From assembly GCA_002245135.1 (NCBI GenBank), contig NGBS01000872.1, forward strand, positions 310,001-374,000: a stretch of 64,000 nucleotides of DNA. Direction: 5' to 3'. Position numbers and translations under genes: made by a program. The notes under the pieces are model-generated. The model did no database searches and was not told the DNA's origin. It worked only from the letters and a program-made list of their open reading frames with translations. Each line of letters begins with the position of its first letter. The first letter of the stretch is position 1. Source of the stretch: Proteromonas lacertae. Taxonomy: Eukaryota > Sar > Bigyra > Opalinata > Proteromonadidae. Below, piece after piece: positions 48,559-61,706 of this stretch.

Positions 48559-50463
48559 ATGAAGGTTTATATCCTGCTATCTATACTCTTTACCTTCGTT
48601 CTTTGCACTGAGTGTCCTAATGGATGCTCAGGGACATGGAATTTGCAGTTCTAATAGTGAATGTATCTGTAATCGACAAGTAGGAGTTGGTTTAAACCAA
48701 GGTGACTTTGAAGAATTTAGTTACACTGGAGCTGATTGTTCTGAAAGTATATTTAGTGTTATATTTTACTCTGTTAGGATTATGTCCAAAAGGTGGATCT
48801 TTTTCTGCAACTCAAAGTGAATCTTGGTGGGAAGTCGATAGTGAAACATATAAAGCATATTTTTTCAATAAAAGATGCTTTGGAGTAAAAGCAAAAGACC
48901 CTGAAGGTAGTCAATCAGATACTTTTACTATTGGTGAGAATTATAAATATGTAGGTAATAGATACATATTAATTGAAGGAGATGTACCAGAAATAACAAC
49001 TTATAGATCAGGTGGAATTGTTAATTGTTATAAAGAACAAACTGCAAATACTCTTGTTGGTTCATACCGTATTTACACCACTGCAAATGATGTTAATAGT
49101 AAATACACTGTTTTGATAGGAGAAGAAATATATGAAATACAGATGAAATAAAGAATTATTGGAAAGCAAGATAGTGATTCTAATCCTACAATATGGAAAG
49201 AATGATGAAGGTAAACAAGTTGTATATTATTGTAAAGGCAGTTAGAACATATAGAGATATATCATTATTAGCAGCATTACCAATCAATACAGAAGAAACA
49301 ACTAAAGAAAAAGCAGGTAATTGGACATTTGAAGCACAAGCAGATGATAAGACTGGTAATGATAAAACAGATATTAATTATGCTCATTTATATTATTCAT
49401 ACTTTGGTACAGTTACTGATAGACCTATTAATGTGATTATGTCCTAAAAAAAGTGGAGAAATGCAAATTTATCAAACAAATATAACAACAACTGCAGATT
49501 CGCAAAAGAATATACAGTTACAATTAATAAAGTTCCTGATACATATGGTAATTGTTTCTTATTATATTCACCAGTAAATGGCAATTTAGATGAAACAACA
49601 TCTGAAATAAGATATTTAATAGGTAAAGAAAACAAATTTGGTGATAAAGTCGATGATTCTGCATTTATATGGAAGAAAGCTGGAGATGATAAAGTGTTTG
49701 ACTTAACAAAGACATTATTAACAATAAAACAAGTAGCAGATGATAAAAAAATTGTTCTTGATAATAGAGATTCAAGTATAGGTGAAATAAAGAATAGTTT
49801 ATCTGATGGAAGTGCTGCTTTAATGTATAGAATAGATTTATATTCAAAAGAACCTGCAACAACATTAAATCCAATTAGAAATCAAATTGTACATATAGGA
49901 ATCATCAAACTCGAGGTATGAAATAAAGATGAATTAACATTATCTGTTATTGAAGATGTTGATGAGACTATCATGTGTGATGATATTAATACTACTCCAG
50001 AACACCATCAACAGCTGATCCTGATTGTACTAATACAATAATTGGATTGCAATTATTTCAAGAAGGACCTCATGGTGCAGTTGAATGTAGTGGAGTAGGT
50101 GAATGTGATAGACAAACAGGTAAATGCCAATGTCCAGTTGGATATCAAGGATCTGCTTGTCAAAGAACTTCTTGTCCAAATAATTGTAGTGGAAAGGGTA
50201 AATGTGTTGTTTCTAAAGGTAATGATATGTATGGAGATGATATAATCTATAAATGTGAATGTGATGGTGGTTTTAGAGGTTCTGATTGTTCCAAATTTGA
50301 ATGTCCATCCAAAGAAGATCCAAAGAAAGCAACAAATACAAATGACAAAGATGAATTTCGAGATTGTAGTGGTAGAGGAATTTGTGATTATGAAACAGGA
50401 CTTTGTAGTTGTTTTGAAGGATATAGTGGAGAAGCCTGTGATAAGATTACTTCAATATATTAA
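48559..50463 (+). pseudogene. Tenascin-like EGF-repeat secreted protein, decayed copy
   Basis: Homologous along its length to the two intact minus-strand genes at 53150-55003 and 55147-57121. It begins with a good signal peptide (MKVYILLSILFTFVLC) and the CPNGCSGHGIC block, but at least five frame disruptions are visible: GGG at 48631-48633, near 49150, near 49234, near 49445-49510 and near 50005. There is also an in-frame TGA at 49919-49921. The C-terminal EGF units (VECSGVGECDRQTGKC, CPNNCSGKGKC, CSGRGICDYETGLC) are fully preserved. Its last 140 residues are closest to the 53150 gene. It is either a pseudogene or a badly sequenced gene; paralogue intactness favours decay. Confidence 0.65.
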
Positions 50464-50523
50464 TTAATATTATTTACTATTATTATTATTTTTAAAAACA
50501 AAATAAATATATATAATAAATTT

Positions 50524-52979
50524 TTATTCTTTAAGTTTCAATTTTAAAAATTCATCCAACTTTTCATATATTGCTTTCCCATTATTAGAAACACCATGTT
50601 TTTCACTTGGAAATATCATAATATCAGGAATAATTGCATTTGAGTATAACTCTTGAACAATTTTACCAAAATGTCTAAACAACACATTATCATCTTGATA
50701 TCCATGAATTAACAATATTGGACACTATGGAATAAATATATAAAACAATAAAATATACTTTAATATCTTTAAGATTATGAATCAATCTCGAGTTTTTATA
50801 CACTTCAGGATATTCTTGTGGTTTACCTAAATATCTCTCAGTATAACCAGTATCATAATCACACCAATCACTTACAGCACCACCTGCAATGCAACACTTC
50901 ATCTTTGGATATTTACTGGATAATAATAATGACATATAACCACCATAACTCCATCCATATACAGCAATTCTATCTGGATTTGACCATTTTCATTTCTGTT
51001 AATACTTCTATTCCTTTTATTTGATCTTCTACTTCTACAGTTCCAAATGCATGGTATAAATAATGATCAAATTTTACACCTCTCAATTCACTACCTCTAT
51101 TATCACATATCCATACGTTATAACCTCTTTGGGCATATGATTCACCAATACCTCTTGAATAATATTTATTACTGACTAATCTACATCCAGGACCACCATA
51201 TACATAGATTAATGTTGGATTGTCATAGGAATTATCATTTCCTTTTCCTTTGAAGAATAACCCATATAATGTTTCATCTGTTGATGATTTGAAGGTGATA
51301 ACTTGAGGTTTGATAAACCCTTTGGCTTCTTTATCACATCCTAACTCATAATACTTTATTATTTCAGCTATTCATTATAATAAACTAATAATAATATTTA
51401 TATATACTTTCTTGATATCTTTCTGCATATTTAATATTCACTAATTGATAAGATAATGGTGATTCAAATGATTCAGTAGTTAATATTCCTCTTAATCCAT
51501 TATGTGAAATGACAAAGTCATTTGATGTATTATTCATTGTTAATCGATGAGGTAATGGTATTTCATCACTATGAAATGACTTTAATGGAGAGACATAAAT
51601 ATGCTTTTCCAGTGGAGAATCTAAATAACCAGAATAAAATCTATTTATAATAATAATAATAATTGTATACATTAATTCTCTATCTGAATCAATATGTAAT
51701 ATTTGAAATACCTCACCATTACCATAAGTGATTTGATTTATTAATTTTGATTCTTTACCAGTCCATTGATACAAGTATAAATGATTAAAACCATTTCTTT
51801 GAGAGGAACATATAATATGAAATGAATTATTCTTACTATCACTTTCTAACTTACAACTTTCAAATGATAAATATCTCACATTAACATATTGTGGATGTTC
51901 ATCAGTCATTATTATATTATATTTCTTCGTTGTTAAATCATATCTGATTAAATGCAATTTGGTTTGTTCTCTATTTAATAACATAACACCAATAGAATTA
52001 TCACAAAACCATTTTACTTGTAATATATAATAATCATTGAAATAATGTTCAATTTCATCCAACCAAACAGTTTCTTTAGTTTCTACGTTTATAACGGCTA
52101 GTTTTTCAATTGCATTGGGTTTACCAGCGAAGCAGAAGTGATTATCAATGTGACTGGTTTGATCTTCATCCAACTATATATATATCATAATAATATATAT
52201 ATTATACTAAATTGTTAAACACATACACTGGTATATGTTTCACATTATTTTGACAATAGGCAATGTATTTACCAGTATTATCCCACCAGTAACCAACATA
52301 TCTATCAAACTCTTCTCTTATAATATAATCTGCAGTTCCTTACACATATATATGAAGGTTATAACAATAATATTAATTTATAAAAAAGATATATTTGAAA
52401 TTCCATTTCCACCATCTTTTGTAAGTTGATCTACTTCACCATTTGCTATATTGTACAAGTAGATATTATCATTTGATACATAGGAAATTTTACTTCCATC
52501 AGGATTATACTATTATTTATTAATTCTGATTATTATATACATAAACACAAGATGCACCATCTAAAACAATATTTTCAACACACTCTTTATCACTAACATT
52601 ATCCATATAATAGACTGGTCCATCATCTGGAATAACAACAGAATTACGACCAGATTGCAAGGATGACCTAATAGACTATAAAAATTATGTCATACCATTT
52701 TGGCAAACGTATTTCTCTATCATGGCTGTTTCTATAATCACAAGCACTAGTATATTAGTAATTCTATGAATACATTGAGATAGTATTATCATAAAGCACT
52801 GGTTCATTATCAACTAGTTTTGCAAAATGAACTATATAGTCATCTTCGGGTGTTGTAAAGAAAATCTCTTGATCATCACTGCTGAACTTAAAATTTTCAA
52901 CATTTGCTCTATTCAATGAATAATAATAATTTACAATGATATACAATTCATTTTTTGAGAAGAACGTTTCTTTTGACAT
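50524..52979 (-). CDS. Dipeptidyl peptidase IV-type serine peptidase (S9B)
   Basis: A beta-propeller N-terminal part starts MSKETFFSKNELYIIV without signal peptide or membrane anchor, so it is probably cytosolic, like DPP8/9. The alpha/beta-hydrolase domain carries YVYGGPG, the nucleophile in GWSYGGYM (about 50940-50965), Asp in HGYQDDNVLFRH and His in SEKHGVS. It cleaves N-terminal dipeptides after Pro or Ala in this family. About ten introns of 25-45 nt. One extra A in the run at 50987-50990 breaks the frame just before the nucleophile; removing it restores WSNPDRIAVYGWSYGG. The arms TCAAAC/GTTTGA sit directly upstream at 52981-52994. Family firm, substrate unknown. Confidence 0.85.
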
Positions 52980-52980
52980 T

Positions 52981-52994
52981 TCAAACTTGTTTGA
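52981..52994. promoter_or_regulatory. TCAAAC-TT-GTTTGA inverted repeat at the peptidase start
   Basis: A perfect 6-bp-arm inverted repeat directly upstream of the DPP-type peptidase start codon. A similar TTTGAGTAATATCAAA lies just upstream of the bromodomain gene (about 6000-6016). It may be a variant of the CAAGCTT element. Confidence 0.35.
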
Positions 52995-53149
52995 GAATGA
53001 TTTAAAGCAAAATGATTGGTTAGTTATATTTTGTAAAGATCTTTATCCCCATCATGTAAAAAACATTCTTAAACTATAGTACATACTTAATTATGGAAGT
53101 TTATTTCAAATAATACTTAAAAAAATAGAAAAACAAATAAATTAAAAAA

Positions 53150-55003
53150 TTAATACATTGAAACTATTTTATCACAGGCTTCTCCACTAAATCCATCAAA
53201 ACAATTACAAATACCACTATCATAATCACAAATTCCTCTACCACTACAATCTCGAAATTCACTTTCTTTATCTCCTTCTTTATTTGTTGCTTTCTTTGGA
53301 TCTTCTTTGGATGGACATTCAAATTTGGAACAATCAGAACCTCGGAATCCACCATCACATACACAGTGGTATAACACTTCATTTCCGTAGATTGAATCTG
53401 AAGAAGTATATGGTAAACATTTACCTTTTCCACTACAATTATTTGGACAAGAAGTTCTTTGACAAGCAGATCCTTGATATCCAACTGGACATTGACATTT
53501 ACCTGTTTGTCTATCACATTCACCTACTCCACTACATTCAACTGCACCATGAGGTCCTTCTTGGAATAATTGCAATGCATAAATCACTCTTTCTTGTCCC
53601 ATTAATAAATCCTTTTCTTCTTCAGTTGAATCAGTATCTAAAGTTGAATCATTACTTTCTACATCAGTCATATTATCATAAACATCTTCATTTACAATAG
53701 TAATTGGCTCATAAAAAGCAATATGAATAATTTCATCATTTTCATCAAATTCATATTTTGATATATGAAGTTTCTGCATTCTGATTGGATAAAATGTTTC
53801 ATCATCATTTAATGTGAATTCATATAACATAGCAGAACCACCAACTGATATAATATCTTTAATTTCACCAACACTTGTATCTCTAATAGTAAATGTATCT
53901 TTAATATCAAATGCATTTAATTGTAAAGAAATGTTAAAATATAAATCATCTTCTAATAATGTTGAACTATTAGACCATAACATCACAGAATTCTTTAATA
54001 ATTTACCAAAATCACCTTCTTCACCCATAAAATTGAATAATTCTGATTTTTCTAAGGTTATATTTCCATTCTTAATTGAATATAACATAAAACATTGACC
54101 TACACTATGAATTGTCTTTATTCTAATATTATCATTTTCTATCACCAAATCTGTTTGAAATTCTTTCAATTTTCCATCATAATCTATACATCCAAATGAT
54201 ATTTTTCTAACTAATGTAACATCATTTACTATAAAATCATTAATGATTAAACTCAATATTCCTAAGTAATTATCAACAGTATTTTCAAATACACTTCTCA
54301 TTTGTAAATGTACGACATCTCTGTATTCTCCTTTACTATTGATATCACTAATAGGCCATAATCCGTATAATGAATAATCTTGACGAAGATAATACACTCT
54401 ACACCAAATATCTTTTGTTTGATCATTTTCTATTTCTTCTTGACTTACTGTCTTTGGATACATCTGAATACCAAATAGAATTGGTTGATCGATTGATGTG
54501 TATCTGTCTACAGCATTTATCATGTATGTTGAATAGAATTTAGTCATTTCTTGATCTAGATAACAACTAAAATGTCCACCAGCTTGAAATCTGTCTAATA
54601 AACTTATATCACTAAGCGGTAAAAGCATTTTTTCTCCTCCAGATACAAAATATTCAGCAGAATTGACAGTATATTGTTCATTATTCTTAAACCTTTCAAA
54701 ATGATAAGCATTATTATCTTCATTCCACCAGTAAGAATTGGTAGTAGTATAAGGGTGTGAAGCGCCTTTTGGACACATTCCTATTCCATTTTAGTTATTA
54801 AAAGAAGAAATACGTTTAGAACAATCAGATCCAGTATAATATTCTTCTTCATAATTACCTTTATTTAGGCCAAGTCCAATTTGTTTATTACAATAACATT
54901 TCCTGTTTTTACCGCATGTTCCATGTCCAGAACAGTCATTAGGACAGTTTACTGATAATACCATACAGAAAAACAAAGCAAGTGTGACAAAAACTCTATT
55001 CAT
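53150..55003 (-). CDS. Tenascin-like EGF-repeat secreted protein, copy 2
   Basis: Signal peptide MNRVFVTLALFFCMVLSVN, then CPNDCSGHGTCGKNRKC, YTGSDCSKR, a 33-nt intron, and CPKGASHPY. About 360 residues of repeated beta-rich modules follow (DSTxxEIxxI and CFMLYS occur in all copies). The C-terminal EGF run is VECSGVGECDRQTGKC, CPNNCSGKGKC, CDGGFRGSDC, CPSKEDP and CSGRGICDYDSGIC. No membrane anchor: secreted. The architecture matches a family I know chiefly from stramenopiles. Frame fully intact. It shares its C-terminus almost word for word with the decayed copy, pointing to recent duplication or conversion. Confidence 0.85.
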
Positions 55004-55146
55004 CGTAACTAACTCAAAATCTGAAACGACTATTTTTGATTTTTGAATTTAACCTCATTTTATTATTGACATGAATGTTTTTTGTTAAATCATATCACAT
55101 ATAATATATATTAAAATAATAACATTTAAAATTAGAGCTAAATAAG

Positions 55147-57121
55147 TTAAAATTGTGAATGAACTTCTCCACATCCTTCACCACCAAATCCATTAAAACA
55201 TTTACAAGTACCTGTGGTATAATCACATATACCTCTACCACTACAATCTCTAAATTCACCATCTTTATCATTCACCACATTTGTTGCTTTATTTGGATCT
55301 TCACTTGAAGGACATTCCTCTATAACAATATAATAATATTTATATATACTCAATGAACAATCTGAACCCCTATAACCACCATCACATTTACATCGTGTTT
55401 GTGTATGTATATATCCATATCCATTAGCATCAGATTCTATTACTTCACACACTCCTCTGCCATTACAATTATTAGGACAAGCTGTTCTTTCACAAGCAAT
55501 ACCTTCATATCCTTTTTGACATTTACATAATCCATTTTCTCTATTACAATCTCCAACACCACTACATTCAATAAAACTATAGGGACCACTATTAAATACT
55601 TGTAGCGATATAAGATAATCATCAACTTTAATACCAGTGAGTTTAATAATATCCATATACTCATTATATTCATTATTTCTTACATAATTTATTACTTTTT
55701 CATAAAATCGAACTTTCACTAAATTATCATCATTTTCCAATGGCATTATTTCTCTAATATGTAATAATTGTGATTGTATTGGCAATATATGTGTTTGATT
55801 ATTAAGAGGGAAATACCATAATTTAGCAGATGATCCTATATTCATTATATTCGTTATTTCAGTTAAACTAGTATATCTTTTACTAAATGGAGTTCCATAA
55901 CCAGTATTTGACTTCATAATTTGAGATAAAACCTTTGTTAAATCAACTACTAATGCATATTCATCAACTTCATTATTATCCTTATTATTATATTTATATG
56001 ATTTATCATAATCAACAGGAAGCATTACTGAATCAGATAACAACACTCCTAATTCATCTGTTTCTCCAATCATATTAAATATATTATAATCTTTAGTAGT
56101 AGGAATTGAATCATGTCTTATTGTTGAATATAACATGAAACAGGAAGAAAGAACATCAGATTTTACTGTTTCAATAGTAATAGAATGCTTTTCTTCGTTA
56201 AATAAATCAATATAATTATTAGTTGATTTTACATTTAATTCATGCAAATGATATTTATTAAATCGATCAAAACATAAGAAAGTAATATTAGAATCAATCA
56301 CATCATCAATCAACAATTGTTGTTTTTCTGTTAATTCATAGAATACTGGAGATAAGTAATTATTTGTTGGTGGTTCATTCTCTTTTTGATTAATTGCGAA
56401 TGTAATCTCATTTACTTCTGATGTTATTGGAACTGTTATTGGAAATGTTGCATATAAGGAATAATCAGTATATTCTTCCATTATTCTACAATACATACGT
56501 TCAGGTATTTGCTTGATATAATTATATCCAAATATATAACTATTACTTTTTGATTCCATTATTAATGGCAATTCTACTTCATTTCCTATTAAATAGGTTG
56601 TTGTTGTACTTTTAAATATTTGATAGATTTGATATGTTTTGTATTGTTCCTTTAGTGATACATCATAATAACAGGTTACAGAACCAGAGTGTGTTTTATC
56701 TAATTCAGTAATGTCATTATCACTATATATGATTGTTTTTCCGTAAGAAAAGTAATAATTTGGCATTATAGATCTTAGTTCTTGATAGTATGGATCTTGA
56801 GTATCAGTGAAATCGATTATTGACATTACATAAGTACTATCACTAATTTCTTGTGAAATATCATCATTAGCTGCGTATTGATGAGAAGGACCTTTCGGGC
56901 ACAATCCTATTGCAGTAAATAAAAAATAAGAAGATACGTTGAGAGCAGTCATTGTTTGTATAACCAAATTCTTCGAAATTTGCATTATTTATAGCAAGTC
57001 CATCTTGTCTATAACACACACACTTACCATTTGTCAAACATAACCCATGTCCTGAGCAATCATTTGGACAAGAAGTAGCCATTATAGATACAATAAACAA
57101 TATAATAATAAATTTCCTCAT
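55147..57121 (-). CDS. Tenascin-like EGF-repeat secreted protein, copy 3
   Basis: Signal peptide MRKFIIILFIVSIMATS, then CPNDCSGHGLCLTNGKC, FGYTNNDCSQR, a 31-nt intron and LCPKGPSHQY. The middle region aligns with copy 2 but is clearly diverged. The C-terminal EGF units are VECSG-type, CPNNCNGRGVC, CKCDGGYRGSDC, an intron of about 29 nt, then CPSSEDPNKA and CSGRGICDYTTGTC. Intact frame. Tandem with copy 2 on the same strand (144 bp spacer). Divergent from the EF-hand gene with only 90 bp between starts, which holds the TTGAGCTTGATAAG/TCAAGCTTT inverted element. Confidence 0.85.
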
Positions 57122-57161
57122 TAAAAGTTGAATCTTCAGAAAATAAAAAAACAAAAAATAG

Positions 57162-57190
57162 TTGAGCTTGATAAGTATCAAGCTTTATTT
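57162..57190 (+). promoter_or_regulatory. CAAGCTT-type inverted element, divergent EF-hand/tenascin pair
   Basis: TTGAGCTTGATAAGTATC then AAGCTTTATTT, 22 bp before the ATG at 57212 and 41 bp from the opposite start at 57121. The arms GCTTGAT / ATCAAGC form an inverted repeat. Confidence 0.5.
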
Positions 57191-57211
57191 ATTGTTATTG
57201 TTTTTATTTCA

Positions 57212-59214
57212 ATGCCTAAAAGGAAAAAACAGACATTTAAGATTCCACAGAATCTACTAACTAAATTAAATCAGGTTACACCTTGTATTTTATATATTTT
57301 ACATATTAGTCTCAATTTCTGAGTTACACGCACTTGCTGATATGTTTTTAGAATTGACTCATGAAGAACATGTAACTGAAAAATTAATCAGAATTGCAAG
57401 AAGGGTTTCGTCAATACCTTCTCAACTGGAACAAGTTAAGAAAGATGTAACACCAATTCTATGTATTATATCAGTTTATTTATATAAAATCATAGATCCT
57501 TATGGTGTTAAGTTGCCAGGTACTGACATTCCTTTTTACGGTATATAATATTGATATTAACCAAAATAATAGTACCTATTGAACCAGAAAAGCCTGAAGT
57601 ATTGAATATTGATTTCTCAAGCAGATTTCTAAAAGCAAGCCAAAGAGAAAGTATGTAAATATAGAACTTGTTTTTTTAACAAATGAATAGAAACATTAGA
57701 GAAATTGGATAAAGTAACAGGAAGAAAGAAGACAAGAGAAGTATTTGTTATATATATTGTTTATATATTATTAGAGTTTCAATAAACCAATTTCAGTATT
57801 TTCTAATAAAGATAGAATCTCAGAAACAAATAAGAGTTTTATAAGTACAAGAAGCAGTAGAAATTATACTATGGTAAAAGCAGATAGAAAAATCACAAGT
57901 AGATCAATTGGCACATCTCATAGAAGAACAACTTATGATAAAAGATTGACAAAAGCATTACATGTAGCAACAGCTTTTACTAATCCAAACAGAGTATTAA
58001 CAGCTCATCAATCAAGAGTAGATAGTTCAATTCCATCAGCTGTAATGTCTCCAAAGAATGGTAGTGGTATGGTAAAACGTTTAGATTTGAAGAAATCAAA
58101 TTATCCAAATACAAGACATAGTATATTTATATTTATTATTGTTATTTAGAATCAAGAATGACAATGTCCAGACAAAAGTCATATTTAAGTACAGTTGAAT
58201 CATCTGAAGCTAGTAGATCAAATATGTCAAGTAGATCAGGAAGAAAATCCAAATCATTAAGAATAAGAGGTTCTAGTTTTAGATTAGCATTATCTAGAAC
58301 ACCAAGTTTTAAATTAGAAGTGAGTATATATTCATTTATCTTTTATTTTATTTTTTTAGCTGAAAAGTTAGTTCCAGTTGAAGAAGTAAAGAATCAATAT
58401 AAATCAACTCCATTTGAAAAACTCTATATTTCACTATCAACTATGAATAATTGTTGTTATTTATCATCTATTCCTTTATTATATACAATAATTAGACATA
58501 GATTGTTATTTAAATCAACTCAAAGATGTTTTAATGAAGAATATGATTATACACTTGATAAAAAGAAATCTAAATCAAAAGAAGATGAAAAGAAAGAAGA
58601 AAATAAGAAAGACAAAAAAGATGAAGAAAAGGATGAAAATGAAAAAGATGAAAAGAAAGATGAAAAGAAAGAAGAGAAAGAAGAAAGTGGAAAAAGGGAT
58701 AATGATAGTAATAATGATAAGAATGAAGAAAAAGAGAAAAAAGAAGAAAAGAAAGATGAAAAAGATGAAAAAATAAAATCACCTAAAACTCCACCACCTC
58801 CAGAAGAACCACCAGTTGAATATAAAGAACAAATATCAAAATATAAATATCCAGAAATACCACCATTAGTTCGTAGTGATAAGAAAATAGATTTCATTGA
58901 TTTTGTATTGATATTTTCTGTTTTTAGTCCAACTGTTGAATTTGATCATAAAGTTGAATGTATATATCTATATATTATCTATGTATATTATAGTGGCATA
59001 TGACAGCTATGATTATGACTTGGATGGAATAATTGGAAAGAATGATTTGTTTGCGACTTATCGTGTATTGTTTAAACCAAACATAAATGATGCACAAGTA
59101 AGAAATTTAGTAAGTACGGTATTTGAACCTCAACAAAAGCAGATTACTTTTGAACAATTTAAAAAATTCACTGAAGATGAAAATTTTCTAGATCATTATA
59201 CATTATATTATTAA
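57212..59214 (+). CDS. Long EF-hand protein with calcineurin-B-like C-terminus
   Basis: Eight or more introns of about 25-40 nt. The N-terminus MPKRKKQTFKIPQNLL leads into a helix block (ISELHALADMFLELTHEEHV), then a Ser/Arg/Thr-rich basic region, then a Lys/Glu/Asp-rich run (about 58560-58780). The C-terminus has FIDFVLIFSVFSPTVEFDHKV followed by a canonical EF loop DYDLDGIIGKND (all ligands present) and a second hand-like segment (FEPQQKQITFEQFKKF) without ligands. The order FVxxxSVFSP-...-DxDxDGxI is that of calcineurin B, CIB and CHP relatives. Only one loop looks calcium-competent. The long basic and acidic head is unlike the usual 170-190-residue members. Likely a calcium sensor; partner unknown. 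Confidence 0.65.
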
Positions 59215-59395
59215 TTTAAGTTATTCGATATAGTTTATTATTTGTTTTTGTTATATATGAAATAAGAAAAAGAATTGATATTTTCAATTTAAATAGTTAA
59301 TACTAATATCAATATATTATGCTCATTATGATAAATTTTTAAATAAAATAAAACCCATATTAAAAATATCAAAACATAATATATATATATAACAA

Positions 59396-60639
59396 TTAAT
59401 AAGGTGAATGTAAATAATCAACAAGTTTTTCTGCAGTTAATCTTGATTGAGGATCATAAACAATACATTTATGCACTAAACCGTCCAAAAATGAAGAATA
59501 ACCAGTCAATTCTGGAATATTTGCACTTTCAATTTCTTTCATTATTGCAACAATATTACTTCCACTAAAAGGTAATTTCAAAGTACATAATTCAATAATA
59601 ATACAACCAAATGCCCATATATCAACACTCGAATCATATTTCTCTTCTTTAAACATCTCTGGAGCCATATAACTTGGAGTACCAATAAATGTTGAACATG
59701 AAACACTTTCATTATCTATCATTTTAGCAATACCAAAATCACCAATCACACATTTTCCTTTATCTAAAAATATATTTCCAGGTTTTAAATCACGATGTAC
59801 TATATTGTGTTTATGTATAAATAATATTCCATTTGCAATATCTGTTATATATTTCAATATTTCATTCTCTGGAATTGGAGTATTTTCTTCTTTATGTTTG
59901 TTTATTATTTCTAATAAATCACCATCTCTACAATAATTCATTACTAAATAATAATAATCACCTTGCTGAAAACCGTCCATATATTGAATAACATTTGGAT
60001 TCTCTGGTAATGCTGATAATATTTTCATCTATTCATTAAAAAAAATGGTAATAAACTAATATTTATATACTTCTTCTTGTAACATTTTCTTCACATTATC
60101 TTGGTATTTCTTTGTATTCATCTTTTTCATTACAAATGTAAAACTTTCACAACTAACTAAATAGGCAGTAGCATAAGAACCACTGCCTAATGGAGGATCA
60201 TATAAAATATACTATTAATATAACAATAATTAAAATACAGTATGAAATTCATTCTTTACTATATGATCTGTTAAAATAAAATCACCATTTGGTGTAGATG
60301 CATAATCATGAGGAGGTGTTGGAATATCTGATGCAGATATTTCATTTGGTTGTGGATTCAAATAACTGTGTTCAAATGGAGGTGCTAAACTATCACTGTA
60401 ACTTTGATTTAGATTATTATTTGATGGTAGTGGTTGAATATAACTTTGATTAATTGGTTGTGGTGGTTGAATATAACTATTACCCATTGGAAGCGGTGGT
60501 TGATAACTTTGACCTATTGCATTATTAACTGGAAGATTATTTGATTGTTGTACATTAGGCAATGGTATTGAAGGTCTTACACTATTCTGATTAATTGTGG
60601 CTGATGAAACACCTGGTGGAGTTATTGTTAATCTGCTTA

Positions 60640-60674
<35 letters not shown>

Positions 60675-61558
60675 GCAACAGGCGGTAAATAGGAACTTCT
60701 TGTATTATTATTATTATTATTGTATGGTGTTGTATTATTCATCATCATAGGTGAAACATATGATTGATTTGGAATTTGTGGTATATTCAAGCAAGTTTGA
60801 TTTATATTTCCACTTGTATTGATATAGTTGAATTGATTAGATGCTACAGTAGTTGTAAATAATGGATTCGATGATATATTAGGTTTAGGTAATATCTTTA
60901 CTTCAATACAACCTCTATAATATAATTATATATAAAATATATACAATAATCTCCAAACTCTATCAACGTAATAACATATATAATTTAAGTATACTATAAG
61001 ATATATAATTATATTCACAATATTATTATACAATTTTCTTTTTCAGATATAAATATTGAGTAAATCTGATTCATTGTGTTTATATCTTTTGATATTTTCA
61101 TTGATTCAAAGATATGGTTTAGAATTTCATACTTTTTAAGATCATTTCCCCACTTTTTAAAACGTCTATCATAATGATCATTTAAATTATAAGTACTGGT
61201 CTTATTATCATACACAAATCCAAAGTAAAATAACACAATGAGAATTAATCTATCATGAATGTCCTTTAAAACTTTACTACTTTCTATTTCTATATCTTTT
61301 AAAACGCATAATCAATACTTAGTGTCAATTGAAGGTTTTTGTAACACAGATGATTCTATTGCTTTTATAATAAACTAAATATACTAATATCGAGTCAAAA
61401 TTGTTTTCAATAACAGCATAATTCAGTTTATTGGTTGTGAATTGGTCTAGACAGTAAAGAAGTATAAAATACTGTAAAACTGAAGATATTCACTTTCCTA
61501 TTTCATAATATTATAAAATGATGGTTATATAATTTTTAAATAGTTATACGATAGACAT
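59396..61558 (-). CDS. Ser/Thr kinase with ANTH-like N-terminus and Asn-rich linker
   Basis: Start MSIESEYLQFYNQ (ATG at 61556-61558; exon 1 is three codons). The N-terminal 130 residues are helical (FIIKAIESSVLQKPSI, LIVLFYFGFVYDN, HYDRRFKKWGNDLKKYEIL), similar in pattern to ANTH/ENTH phosphoinositide-binding heads. A long Asn/Pro/Gln-rich linker follows, with an (AAT)n-coded Asn run at 60641-60673. The C-terminal kinase has GSGSYATAYLV, Lys in FVMKKM, HRDLKPGN, DFGIAK, GTPSYMAPE and DIWAFGC: an active, NEK-like kinase. The combination with a trafficking head recalls NAK/AAK kinases, but in reverse order. Joining 61390-61400 needs either a 10-nt intron (GTATATTTAG) or one extra base. Kinase sure; head tentative. 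Confidence 0.75.
60641..60673. repeat. Trinucleotide repeat coding for polyasparagine
   Basis: About eleven TTA units (AAT on the coding strand) inside the linker of the kinase gene. A second, shorter run is at 60704-60720. Typical of length-variable disordered linkers in AT-rich genomes. Confidence 0.85.
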
Positions 61559-61605
61559 TTAAAATGTTGACAAGCTATTCCAACAAAAATAAAAAAAAAA
61601 CAGAA

Positions 61606-61624
61606 TCAAGCTTTTCACAAGCTT
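61606..61624. promoter_or_regulatory. Double CAAGCTT element, kinase/pseudokinase pair
   Basis: TCAAGCTTTTCACAAGCTT carries two direct copies of CAAGCTT. It lies 48 bp from the minus-strand start at 61558 and 83 bp before the plus-strand start at 61707. Confidence 0.45.
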
Positions 61625-61706
61625 CATATTTTACTAAACTGTTATATATTCACAATTGTGAATTGATAAAACCATATATCAATTTGATTTAATCAATCAA
61701 TAATAG

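Noticed and set aside
49919-49921. Selenocysteine TGA in tenascin-like copy 1
   Set aside because: The copy carries several other disruptions, and the intact paralogues have no Cys or Sec at this place.
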